Source: Clostridia bacterium (GTDB lineage: Bacteria; Bacillota; Clostridia; Christensenellales; CAG-138). Taken from it: a DNA stretch of 64,000 nucleotides. The notes beneath the pieces are model-generated. The model ran no database searches, was not told the DNA's origin, and worked only from the letters and a program-made list of their open reading frames with translations. The translations under genes and the position numbers were made by a program. The first letter of the stretch is position 1. Every line of letters starts with the position of its first letter. The stretch lies in the NCBI GenBank assembly GCA_017514685.1, contig JAFWJN010000017.1, forward strand, positions 45,489 to 109,488, in the 5' to 3' direction. Of this stretch, positions 19,424 to 28,112 are shown in pieces.

Positions 19424-20908
19424 TTAATCAGCTGAAGAAAAGAATTTGTGCTGGATTGCATAGAAAATCAGACCGATGATGACCCAGATAATAAGCATAA
19501 TGTAGCTTTCTTTTCCAAAGTGCACACCGGAAAGACCGGGAATGGGGATGAGCTGAAGAATCATAAAAATGACGCTGAAGATTATACCGATGATGGCCAT
19601 AACTTTCAGAAACTTTGTTCCGTCACCGTCATGCTTGGCAGCCACAAGTGTTGAAGCAGAAGTAAAGAAATAGCCGATGCTTGCGCCGATTGCGCTCATA
19701 TCCACAAACCAGCCAAGAGCTTCTCTTCCAAGAATCGGGCCGGAGAGACTGACAAGAACACAGAAGATCATTGCGTTTTTCGGCGTGCCGTATTTGGCAT
19801 CAACTCTTCCAAACCATTCAGGCAGATAGCCATCACGGCTCATGGAATACATCAAACGGCTTGAAGCGAGGTAGAAGCCCATGATTCCGGAGAGTACAGC
19901 ACAGCTTACACCAACACCGATCAGCACTTTTCCAAATGTTCCAAGTAATTCTTCAGCTGCTATCAGGACCACCCATTCGCCAGCCATAACACGTTCAGGC
20001 CAGTTTTCTAGAGCTGCCGCTGCGACAGTGTTGTTGGAAACATAGACAAAACAGCCGAATGCTATGGCGATCACCATAATGAAAGACACTTTTTTAAAAC
20101 TGAAATTAAATTCTTCCGCGGCTTGGGGAATTGCATCAAATCCCACATATGCCCATGGAGCTATGGCAAAGGTGGCTAAAATCGCGCCGAGAACACCGGA
20201 TGATCCGGTGTGAGCATATTGTCCGATATCAGCAGTTTTTGCACCGGCTTCCATGGCGGCACGCTTATCAAAACCCCAGACAGGCTGCATATTGATGTTC
20301 TTTGCTTTTGCACTGAAAAGAGCAGCAATGAAAAGAGTGAAGACACAGACGATAAGCAAAATTGAAAGTACCGTCTGAACAAAGCCGGCTTTTTTTACCC
20401 CGATGATATTCAGATAACCAAAAAGAATCAGAATAAAGGAAGCCAGCAGAATTTCACCCAGATAGATGTCGAATCCTGCAATGGAATAATGGAATCCAAA
20501 TTTCAGAATATCTGCACTGCCGTCAAGACCGTCCACAATCAGACCGATCGCGGTAGAGTTCATAGGCACGTTGGTAAGATAAGCGACGACTAAAAACCAA
20601 CCACATATAAAAGCCAGGTTTTTTCCAAAGCACATTTTAGTAAAAGTGAACTCACCACCGGCTTTAGGATATTTGGGAACCATATACGCATAGCTGAACG
20701 CAATAATAACCATAACCAGTGCACCCAGAATCATGGCAATTGCCGTTCCAGCGACGCCGGAAGTAGGAAGAAACTTCTTTCCTGGATTGATGAATGAACC
20801 CCATCCGATCACGCAGCCGAATGCTATAGCCCACACGTGCATTGGGGAGAGCTGGCGTTTCAGATTGCCACCGTTTTGCTTGTTCATGTTTGATTGTTCT
20901 CCGTTCAT
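19424..20908 (-). CDS. APC-family amino acid/amine permease
   Basis: The 494-residue protein has about 12 hydrophobic segments. It begins LKRQLSPMHVWAIAFGCVIGWGSFINPG, split here by the unwound helix-1 motif GCVIGWGSF typical of APC transporters, followed by the helix with YSYAYMVPKYPKAGGEFTF-like sequence. Substrate cannot be read from sequence. It lies 19 bp downstream of, and is probably cotranscribed with, a LicC-like cytidylyltransferase. That pairing suggests uptake of an amine such as choline or ethanolamine for polymer decoration, which is inference from context only. Confidence 0.85.
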   Translation of the reverse strand: MNGEQSNMNKQNGGNLKRQLSPMHVWAIAFGCVIGWGSFINPGKKFLPTSGVAGTAIAMILGALVMVIIAFSYAYMVPKYPKAGGEFTFTKMCFGKNLAFICGWFLVVAYLTNVPMNSTAIGLIVDGLDGSADILKFGFHYSIAGFDIYLGEILLASFILILFGYLNIIGVKKAGFVQTVLSILLIVCVFTLFIAALFSAKAKNINMQPVWGFDKRAAMEAGAKTADIGQYAHTGSSGVLGAILATFAIAPWAYVGFDAIPQAAEEFNFSFKKVSFIMVIAIAFGCFVYVSNNTVAAAALENWPERVMAGEWVVLIAAEELLGTFGKVLIGVGVSCAVLSGIMGFYLASSRLMYSMSRDGYLPEWFGRVDAKYGTPKNAMIFCVLVSLSGPILGREALGWFVDMSAIGASIGYFFTSASTLVAAKHDGDGTKFLKVMAIIGIIFSVIFMILQLIPIPGLSGVHFGKESYIMLIIWVIIGLIFYAIQHKFFSSAD

Positions 20909-20927
20909 TGTTATAAACCTCTAAGGG

Positions 20928-21818
20928 TCAGATATCGTAAGTTTTATCAATGGCTTTTAGTTCGCGGAAAGTGTCGATTTCGATGATATCTTCCTCGGTG
21001 CATTCCCGAACCATGACGGTGTAGTGATCTTTGCAATAACGTAGCGGAACCTGATCCCAATAGCGTTCTTTTCCGCCAGGGGAAGCATAAACATCTGCAA
21101 TATCCTGAGATAACCGGTGACCATCCGCTTCATTCCAATAGCTGATTCCGACCATTTGCCAGCAATTTGTTCCTCCGACATTCTGCTCTACGATCACGCC
21201 ATCTTTTACTTGAAAGCACCAATCATCGGTACGGTCTTTCGGTATAGCTAAAAAGTCGGAAGAATAATGATATTTCTTGATGATCTTTGGATTATAAAGA
21301 AGCAGATCAGCTTCAAATACATACGCATTGGACAGATAATATCGGGCCACAAGAGCAGAACTGATGTTGTTTGCTTCATTAAAAGCGGGGTTCTCTAAAA
21401 ACCGAATCATCGGATACTTATAGAGCAGCTGATCAAACTGCTCAGAGAGGTAACCCCGTACGATATAGATCTCACTGATTCCCGCTAGCAAACAGGCATC
21501 AATCAGATGATCGATGATCCGCACTCCATGTACTCGAACCAAAGGCTTTGGGGTATTAAACGTGATGGGAACCATTCTTGAACCAAATCCGGCAGCAATA
21601 AAAACAGCGCGTTTTACTCGATATGGCTCCAGAGCATTGAGCCCTGAATTGGTTATAGAACCTTTTTTTACATAACCGGCAGCAGACAGTTCTTTCAGGA
21701 TACGGTTTACGGTGCCAAGGCTGAGATGCGTGATTCTCTCAAGTTCACGCTGAGAAAGTGATACATTCGCTTCTGCGAGTGCTTCCAGAATATCAAACTG
21801 TTTTTTGGAAAACTCCAT
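20928..21818 (-). CDS. Winged-helix domain fused to LicC-like nucleotidyltransferase
   Basis: The 296-residue protein has two domains. Residues 1-60 form a winged helix (KKQFDILEALAE, SQRELERITHLSLGTVNRIL). Residues 68-296 form a sugar/phosphocholine-type nucleotidyltransferase (AVFIAAGFGSRMVPITFNTP, KPLVRVHGVRIIDHLIDACL, EADLLLYNPKII, then EIDTFRELKAID). LicC activates phosphocholine with CTP, and this domain is closest in pattern to that group. The N-terminal domain may let it regulate its own operon or simply aid folding. The neighbouring gene is an amine/amino acid permease. No licA, licB or licD homologue is in the window. Confidence 0.82.
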   Translation of the reverse strand: MEFSKKQFDILEALAEANVSLSQRELERITHLSLGTVNRILKELSAAGYVKKGSITNSGLNALEPYRVKRAVFIAAGFGSRMVPITFNTPKPLVRVHGVRIIDHLIDACLLAGISEIYIVRGYLSEQFDQLLYKYPMIRFLENPAFNEANNISSALVARYYLSNAYVFEADLLLYNPKIIKKYHYSSDFLAIPKDRTDDWCFQVKDGVIVEQNVGGTNCWQMVGISYWNEADGHRLSQDIADVYASPGGKERYWDQVPLRYCKDHYTVMVRECTEEDIIEIDTFRELKAIDKTYDI

Positions 21819-22371
21819 GTCTATATCCTTTCTTTTCTGTTTTGTTCAAACTAATATTTCAGAAACCTGAAAATGAAACAATAGCAGGAATTTGAAAACC
21901 GATGCAGAGATACATTCGAATCTGAAATGCGTTGAAAAAACTGAATGATACACAACCATCAATAGAACAAAATCACGAATATTATTAATAATAGTCTCGT
22001 TATGGCGTTCAATACCTAGGTATAATAACACGATATATTGAACGCAGTCAAGGGTGTGAATGGAAACACATATAAACAATTTGTAAAACATTTGAGATAA
22101 TATTTATATAAATTGGTATATCAGTATAATAAAAATAAAGAACACAAGCAGAAGAGGTAAATGGGCAAGAGTGCCAGGAAAGAGATAGACATTGATAAAG
22201 GAATGTGATAAAATTACTAGCAACTCGTTAAATTATTGTTATAAATACGGAAATTCGTTAAACGAAGATGCTTTTTTTCAATCATGCGCTTCAATCTGAA
22301 GACAGCGCAGACTATAGACTATTAAAAATGGAACGATATTAATCGAAAAACATGAAGGAGAGAATCTACAA
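21819..22371. other. A+T-rich 553-bp divergent intergenic region with several repeats
   Basis: No gene is supported here. It separates the LicC-like gene (minus) from the YidC-fusion operon (plus). It holds an inverted repeat TTTCAG-AAAC-CTGAAA (21857-21872), a 10-bp inverted repeat around a 12-bp palindrome (22005-22045), two exact TCGTTAAA copies 30 bp apart (22225-22232 and 22255-22262), and a hairpin-capable segment with GCGC arms near 22286-22309. Several TATAAT-like hexamers (22021, 22125) occur but no convincing -35 partner is visible, so promoters are not assigned. AAGGAGAG precedes the ATG at 22372. Confidence 0.6.
22005..22045. repeat. Inverted repeat enclosing a 12-bp palindrome (candidate operator)
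   Basis: Arms GCGTTCAATA (22005-22014) and TATTGAACGC (22036-22045) are perfect. Between them lies the palindrome ATACCTAGGTAT (22012-22023, overlapping the left arm) and a TATAAT at 22021-22026. This looks like a binding site for a dimeric regulator or a strong hairpin. Which gene it serves is not clear. Confidence 0.5.
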
Positions 22372-25161
22372 ATGACCGTTTGGAGTGCTTTGTATCAGTT
22401 GCTGATCGGACCGCTTGAATTGTTGTTTGAAACGATATTTGTACTCGCGAACAGGCTTCTTAAAAGTCCTGGTCTGTCAATTATCTTTTTGAGTCTGGCA
22501 ATGAATTTTCTGGTGCTTCCTCTTTATCAGCGTGCTGATGCTATGCAGGCGGAAGAAAGAGATCAGGCTGCAAAAATTAAACCCTGGGTGGACCATATTA
22601 AAAAAACGTTTAAAGGCGATATGCAGTTTATGATGCTGCAGACTCTATATCGTCAAAACGGCTATAAGCAAACAGATGCATTAAAGGGATCCATCTCTCT
22701 GTTACTTGAAATACCATTTTTCATTGCAGCTTATCAGTTTCTATCAAAACTGAGTCTTCTTCAGGGAGTATCATTTGGACCGATTTCTGACCTTGGATCA
22801 CCGGACGGCCTCCTTGTAATTGGGGGGCTTAGCATTAACCTGCTTCCGATTCTGATGACTGCAATCAATGCTGTGTCTGCCACGATTTACATGAAGGGAT
22901 TTCCTCTGAAAAATAAGATTCAGATGTATGGGATGGCATTGATTTTTCTCGTTCTGCTTTATAATTCACCTGCGGGGTTGGTTTTTTACTGGACCCTGAA
23001 CAATGTGTTCTCGCTTCTGAAAAATGTCTTCAACAGGATGAAAAATCCTCTCCTTGTTCTGAGCGTGCTGTTTTCGCTTGCAGGTATTGCCGGCATTGTT
23101 TTCATAGTCTTTATTCATCCGTTTGAACTTCAAAGCAGACAAATAAAAGTAGTATTATTACTCTTAATGCTTCAGATCCCCATCATACTTTATTTCATCA
23201 AATCTAAAGCGAAAGATTGGAAAATTTTGCCTTCGAAAGATGCAGATCATGTTACATTCCTTCTGTTCTGCGTTTTTCTGGCGGTTCTGACGGGTGTATT
23301 AATCCCTTCTGCAGTCATCAATACTTCACCGGAAGAATTTGTTGATATTCAAGCGTTTAAATCTCCGCTGTGGTACTTGGTGACATCGATGCTTACCGCA
23401 ACCGGACTGTTTGTGATCTGGTTTGGTATATTTTATCGGCTTGCAAGCAGCAAAGGAAAGCAGTGGATGAGCATTGGAATATGTGCAGTCGCTGTATGCG
23501 CTGTTGTTACATATATGTTCTTTGGAAAAGGGCATGGAAATCTTTCAGACATGCTACAATATGATGTTTTTGAAGCTTCTCCCATGAAGGAACGAGTATT
23601 GAATCTGCTCGTGCTTGCAGCGATAACGATACTTTTGTATCTTATTTGGAAAAAGAAGCCTTCCATTCTGAGAGTGGCAGCTCTGGCAATGTGTATCGCT
23701 GCTATAGGAATGACAGGATATAATATCGTGGGAATTCAAAGAGTGTTATCCGGCACAAAAACACAGATTGTCAATAACGATGATGCTCCGGTCATTAAAC
23801 TGAATAAAAATGGCAAAAATGTTGTGATTCTCATGCTGGATCGAGCCATTAACAGTTATTTTCCGTTTGCACTTGAAGAAAAACCCGAATTACAAGCTCA
23901 GTTTGACGGATTTACCTATTATCCCAATACGCTGTCATTCGGGGGAACGACTTTGGTTGGCTTCCCTGCAATCCTCGGAGGATATGATTATAGACCGGAT
24001 AAGATCAACGAACGGACAGAGGAGCTCTTGGTAGATAAACATAATGAAGCCCTGAAAGTGATGCCTGTCATATTCAGCAAGAACGGTTATGAAGTAACAG
24101 TATGTGATCCTTCTCTGGCGGGATATCGCTGGGTCCCCGATCTGAGTGTGTATGACGATTATCCTGAGATACATCGTTACATAACAAAGGGAAGTTTTAC
24201 AAAATCCGCTCAGGAAACTGCCCAAAAACAATCGGAAAATGCAGATAGAGTTAGAAATCGGAATTTCTTCTGCTACAGCATCTATAAAATCGCTCCGCTT
24301 TTTGTGCAGGGTACCCTTTATAATCGGGGAAATTACAACGCGGCAGAAAAGTCATCTTTGGATGAATTCGCTTTCGTATCCACTCAAACGCGGGAGGGAC
24401 TGTCTAAAGCTCATGGAATCACAAAGGCGTTCATGGATAATTATCTGGTCTTACAGAATTTACCGTCTCTCACGGAGATCAGCGATTCGGATCAGAATAC
24501 CTTTTTGCTGATGGTAAACGACACTCCTCATAACGGGATTATGCTTAAGGAGCCCGAATATGTTCCGGAAATTACAGTCGATAATACTGAATATGACAAG
24601 GAACATCAGGTACGTGTATCAACTGAGGGAAGGACTCTGGAATTGAAGACCGACCTTCAACTGACACATTATCATGCTAATGTCGTCAGTCTTATACAGG
24701 TTGGAAAATGGCTTGATTATTTGCGCGAGAACGGAGTGTATGACAATACACGTATCATTATAGTGGCGGATCATGGTCAGTCACTGGATCAGTTCCCTGA
24801 ATATCGGTTTGGCAAAGAGGGCTATGAAGATGTGATGAACTTTAATCCTCTTCTGATTGTGAAAGATTTTAATAGTGATACATTCGAAACCAATCGCCAG
24901 TTTATGACAAACGCAGATGTTCCTGTGATTGCATTCCAGAACTTAATTGATAATCCTGTGAATCCATTTACTGGGAAAGAAATCAACAGTGATGGAAAAA
25001 AAGATGCAAAACAATATGTGTTCCGGACCGATTATATCAATATTCTGGAGTATACCGGAACCCAGCTCTTGCCAGGCCTTTGGTATTCGATACAGGGGGA
25101 TGACATCTTCACTATCAGCAACTGGGAAAAAATAGGCGAATCTCTCGAGGCAGTAAAATGA
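22372..25161 (+). CDS. YidC/Oxa1-like domain fused to alkaline-phosphatase-superfamily transferase/hydrolase
   Basis: The 929-residue membrane protein has three parts. Residues 1-225 match the YidC/Oxa1 core (GLSIIFLSLAMNFLVLPL, QTLYRQNGYKQTDALKG, LLLEIPFFIAAYQFL, SPAGLVFYWTLNNVFSLLKN). Residues 225-460 carry about seven further membrane helices. Residues 475-910 form a sulfatase/LtaS/EptA-like domain: metal-site Asp490 in VVILMLDRA, nucleophile candidates Thr526/Thr527 in SFGGTTLVGFPAILGG, NDTPHNG, and D800-H801-G802 in VADHGQSLD. The groove arginine of YidC is Asn45 here and there is no lipoprotein signal. The enzyme domain probably transfers a phospho-group outside the cell, as in teichoic acid synthesis or decoration. 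The next gene overlaps or abuts. Confidence 0.82.
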   Translation: MTVWSALYQLLIGPLELLFETIFVLANRLLKSPGLSIIFLSLAMNFLVLPLYQRADAMQAEERDQAAKIKPWVDHIKKTFKGDMQFMMLQTLYRQNGYKQTDALKGSISLLLEIPFFIAAYQFLSKLSLLQGVSFGPISDLGSPDGLLVIGGLSINLLPILMTAINAVSATIYMKGFPLKNKIQMYGMALIFLVLLYNSPAGLVFYWTLNNVFSLLKNVFNRMKNPLLVLSVLFSLAGIAGIVFIVFIHPFELQSRQIKVVLLLLMLQIPIILYFIKSKAKDWKILPSKDADHVTFLLFCVFLAVLTGVLIPSAVINTSPEEFVDIQAFKSPLWYLVTSMLTATGLFVIWFGIFYRLASSKGKQWMSIGICAVAVCAVVTYMFFGKGHGNLSDMLQYDVFEASPMKERVLNLLVLAAITILLYLIWKKKPSILRVAALAMCIAAIGMTGYNIVGIQRVLSGTKTQIVNNDDAPVIKLNKNGKNVVILMLDRAINSYFPFALEEKPELQAQFDGFTYYPNTLSFGGTTLVGFPAILGGYDYRPDKINERTEELLVDKHNEALKVMPVIFSKNGYEVTVCDPSLAGYRWVPDLSVYDDYPEIHRYITKGSFTKSAQETAQKQSENADRVRNRNFFCYSIYKIAPLFVQGTLYNRGNYNAAEKSSLDEFAFVSTQTREGLSKAHGITKAFMDNYLVLQNLPSLTEISDSDQNTFLLMVNDTPHNGIMLKEPEYVPEITVDNTEYDKEHQVRVSTEGRTLELKTDLQLTHYHANVVSLIQVGKWLDYLRENGVYDNTRIIIVADHGQSLDQFPEYRFGKEGYEDVMNFNPLLIVKDFNSDTFETNRQFMTNADVPVIAFQNLIDNPVNPFTGKEINSDGKKDAKQYVFRTDYINILEYTGTQLLPGLWYSIQGDDIFTISNWEKIGESLEAVK

Positions 25162-25175
25162 TGGGAGGATGGAGT

Positions 25176-26426
25176 ATGTTGCGATTATATATAGATCCCG
25201 GTACGGGAAGTATGCTCTTCACGATCCTTATCGGCATTTTAGGTGCGGCAATTTACGGGATTAGAACCCTTTTTATGAAAATACGCTTTTATGCAAGCAG
25301 TGGCCGTCAGGAGAAAAATGACAACAGCAGAATTCCGTTGGCTATCTTTTCCGACAGCAAGCGCTATTGGAATGTATTTGAGCCTATATGTGATGAATTG
25401 AACAAGCGTGGGCAGAAGACCGTATACTATACCGCGTCTCCGGATGATCCCGCGTTGAGTAAGTCTTATGAGCATGTTACATGTGAATTTATCGGAGAGG
25501 GGAACAAAGCCTTTGCCAAGTTAAATATGTTGAGAGCGGATTTACTGCTATCATCGACCCCAGGACTGGATGTTTTTCAATGGAAACGATCCCGTGACGT
25601 TAAATGGTATGTCCACATTCCGCATGCGGCTAATGACATTGTCCTTTATCGTATGTTCGGGCTTGATTATTATAACGCTGTATTGCTTTCCGGTGATTAT
25701 CAGGTGAGACAAATTCGACAGTTGGAAAAACTCCGTAATTTGCCGGAGAAAGAATTGCAAATTGTCGGTATTACTTATATGGATGCAATGAAAAAGCGTA
25801 AAGAAATGACGCCGAAATTGCCGGAGCATCCTGTTACAGTTCTATTGGCTCCGTCATGGGGAGAAAGTGCTATTTTCAGCAGGTACGGAGGAAAGATTAT
25901 AGAAGCGCTTCTTAAGACAGGCTATCATGTCATTGTCCGTCCTCATCCACAGTCCTTTACATCAGAAAAAGAGCTGATTGATGGGATTATGAAACAATAT
26001 CCGCAAAGCGAGCAGCTTGAATGGAACAGTGACAATGATAATTTCGAAGTGCTGTGCAGATCAGATATTTTGATTTCCGACTTTTCAGGAGTCATTTTCG
26101 ATTTTGCATTGGTCTATGACAAACCGGTGATATACGCTGATACAACGATGGATACGGCTCCTTACGATGCCTGCTGGCTAAATGAAGAGTTGTGGACATA
26201 TTCAATTCTTCCTCAAATCGGTCAGCATCTGGATTCCAACAACCTTGATCGTATCAAGGAAGTGATTGACGCTTGTCTGAACGATCCTCGCTACGAAGAG
26301 GGAAGGGAAATTGCACGAAGCGAAACATGGGCGAATATAGGTCACGCGGCAGATAGTGTGGCGGATTATCTAATCAGCAAGCTTCAGCTACTTCAGAATG
26401 AGGGAGCAAAGGTTAAAAAACAATAA
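25176..26426 (+). CDS. CDP-glycerol glycerophosphotransferase-like protein with N-terminal membrane anchor
   Basis: The protein has 416 residues from ATG 25176, chosen because GGGAGGA lies 6 nt upstream; an in-frame ATG at 25158 overlaps the previous stop. The N-terminus MLRLYIDPGTGSMLF leads into one membrane helix (to about residue 33). Residues about 60-400 form a TagB/TagF-like transferase domain with SSTPGLDVF, WYVHIPHAAND, LLAPSWGESAIF, VIVRPHPQSF and ILISDFSGVIFDFAL. It likely transfers an alditol-phosphate to a lipid-linked polymer on the inner face. It forms a two-gene operon with the YidC-fusion gene, so the two may build or modify the same polymer. Confidence 0.85.
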   Translation: MLRLYIDPGTGSMLFTILIGILGAAIYGIRTLFMKIRFYASSGRQEKNDNSRIPLAIFSDSKRYWNVFEPICDELNKRGQKTVYYTASPDDPALSKSYEHVTCEFIGEGNKAFAKLNMLRADLLLSSTPGLDVFQWKRSRDVKWYVHIPHAANDIVLYRMFGLDYYNAVLLSGDYQVRQIRQLEKLRNLPEKELQIVGITYMDAMKKRKEMTPKLPEHPVTVLLAPSWGESAIFSRYGGKIIEALLKTGYHVIVRPHPQSFTSEKELIDGIMKQYPQSEQLEWNSDNDNFEVLCRSDILISDFSGVIFDFALVYDKPVIYADTTMDTAPYDACWLNEELWTYSILPQIGQHLDSNNLDRIKEVIDACLNDPRYEEGREIARSETWANIGHAADSVADYLISKLQLLQNEGAKVKKQ

Positions 26427-26461
26427 AGCCTAAAGCAATATATTGAAATATGGGTAAATGA

Positions 26462-26489
26462 AAAAGCTATCAGTCAAATGATAGCTTTT
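26462..26489. terminator. Bidirectional terminator between convergent genes
   Basis: AAAAGCTATCA and TGATAGCTTTT (26462-26472 and 26479-26489) form a perfect 11-bp stem with a 6-nt loop and T/A runs on both sides. It serves the plus-strand 25176 gene and the minus-strand ABC ATPase gene. Confidence 0.85.
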
Positions 26490-26509
26490 CTAATTGGGAA
26501 CAAAATGTA

Positions 26510-27268
26510 TTACTTGATGATAGATTCATATGCCTCATATGCTTCCGCTGGAGTACCGGTAAATTTGATTTCTCCATGGTCAAGCCATGCCGCATGGTCG
26601 CACAAATCGAGAACCATTTTCTTGTTATGAGAGACAAACAGCAGAGTGGTTCCCTGATTCAATAGCTCCCTGATGCGTTTATGACACTTGGCTTGAAAAG
26701 CAGCATCGCCGACAGCAAGCACTTCATCGACAATCAGAATATCAGGTTTTCTGACGGTCGCAATTGCAAAACCAAGCCTTGCACGCATTCCGCTGGAGTA
26801 GTTCTTGATAGGGAGTTCCAGAAACTTATGAAGTTCTGCAAAGTCTACGATTTCCTGAAAGTGATCCTGAATAAATTTTCTGCTGTAGCCAAGAATAGTA
26901 CCATTTAAATAAATATTCTCTTCAGCGGTGAGATTAGGATCAAAGCCTGCACCGAGTTCGATCATCGGGGCGATTGTTCCGCGCACTGAGACAGTTCCTT
27001 TATACGGCGCAAGAATTCTGCAGATCAGACGGAGCATGGTGCTCTTACCGGCACCGTTGTTTCCGATCAAAGCCCATGCTTCACCCTGACGGATTGTCAG
27101 GTTCACATTCTTTAATGCCAAAAACTCTTTAAAGTGAAGTTCACGTTTAATGAGTTTCACAAAGTATTCTTTCAGATTATCAACTTTTTCACCGGCCATG
27201 TTGAAACGGACGGTTGCATCTTTCAATTGTATGCAAATATCTTTTTCAAGATTATCAACGTTTTCCAT
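26510..27268 (-). CDS. tagH: ABC transporter ATP-binding protein for polysaccharide/teichoic acid export (TagH-like)
   Basis: The protein has 252 residues from ATG 27268 (preceded by CGGAG); a longer upstream frame runs into the permease gene and is not used. It has CIQLKDATVRF, Walker A GNNGAGKST, IELGAGFDPNLTAEENIYLN (characteristic of the polysaccharide-export ATPase group), signature NYSSGMRARLGFA, Walker B ILIVDEVLAVGD and the H-loop LLFVSHNK. It lacks the C-terminal carbohydrate-binding or SH3-type extension of some homologues. It powers export of the finished lipid-linked polymer with the permease 10 bp upstream. Confidence 0.9.
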   Translation of the reverse strand: MENVDNLEKDICIQLKDATVRFNMAGEKVDNLKEYFVKLIKRELHFKEFLALKNVNLTIRQGEAWALIGNNGAGKSTMLRLICRILAPYKGTVSVRGTIAPMIELGAGFDPNLTAEENIYLNGTILGYSRKFIQDHFQEIVDFAELHKFLELPIKNYSSGMRARLGFAIATVRKPDILIVDEVLAVGDAAFQAKCHKRIRELLNQGTTLLFVSHNKKMVLDLCDHAAWLDHGEIKFTGTPAEAYEAYESIIK

Positions 27269-27278
27269 AATACTCCGA

Positions 27279-28112
27279 TTAAATATAAAGGATAAACTTG
27301 TCTTTGGTTGAATTGAAAGTAATGATACCGACCAGGAGCATGATGACGGAAACAAGTGCTCCGCGGAGAACCAGAATCTCAGTCGGAACCTCCCATGCGG
27401 GAGTGTAGTGCAGAATCATCGCACGGAACTGCTGGATGTACATGTACATCGGGTTGAAACGGCGGATGATGATGCTGGCCAAAGGCATATTCAGGGAGTT
27501 TTCGTCATAGAAGCTTTCGAGTGAGTAGAAGATAGGGGTCAGATACATCCACGCAAGCGTTACGACACTCCACAGATTCTTCATATCACGAAAGAAGACC
27601 GTGACCGCGCCAAGGAATAATCCGAGGCCGACGGCAAAAACATACAGTTCACAGATCGGAACGATTATCAGCAGATTACTCCATCGAAAAGGAACACCTG
27701 TAGCGATCATAACGATTACAAGTGCGCTCATGGAAAGAACGAAACTGACAAAACTGCTGGTGATTTTCGAAAGCGTGAAAATATACTTAGGCACATATGT
27801 TTTCTTTAATAGAGAAGCATTGTCAATTACAGAACTCAGAGCCTGAGTAGAGGATTCACGCATATAGGAGAACAGAATATTGCCGCAGATCAGATAAACC
27901 GGATAATTTTCAATGTTGCGACTGAAAACTCTTGTGAATACGATAGCCATTACGAGCATGGAAAGCAGAGGGTTCAAGATGCTCCATAAATAGCCAAGAA
28001 AACTGCGGCGGTATTTCAACTTGATATCGCGCTGTACCAGCAATATCAGAAGGTCTTTATACCTGAAAAGGGTTCGAATCCAACCCATGATTTTTTGAAA
28101 CAACTTTTTCAC
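27279..28112 (-). CDS. tagG: ABC-2 type polysaccharide/teichoic acid export permease (TagG-like)
   Basis: The 277-residue protein has a cytoplasmic amphipathic start (YKDLLILLVQRDIKLKYRRS) and six predicted membrane helices. It has the family's typical FLGYLWSILNPLLSMLVMAI and VTLAWMYLTPIFYSLESF regions. It forms the membrane channel with the adjacent ATPase. The start overlaps the stop of the upstream transferase gene by 4 bp (ATGA at 28109-28112), so expression is coupled. Confidence 0.9.
   Translation of the reverse strand: MKKLFQKIMGWIRTLFRYKDLLILLVQRDIKLKYRRSFLGYLWSILNPLLSMLVMAIVFTRVFSRNIENYPVYLICGNILFSYMRESSTQALSSVIDNASLLKKTYVPKYIFTLSKITSSFVSFVLSMSALVIVMIATGVPFRWSNLLIIVPICELYVFAVGLGLFLGAVTVFFRDMKNLWSVVTLAWMYLTPIFYSLESFYDENSLNMPLASIIIRRFNPMYMYIQQFRAMILHYTPAWEVPTEILVLRGALVSVIMLLVGIITFNSTKDKFILYI

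Noticed and set aside
27269-27355. N-terminal extension of the export ATPase by 29 codons
   Set aside because: It reads back into the permease gene, while ATG 27268 has CGGAG upstream and starts directly before the ATPase domain.
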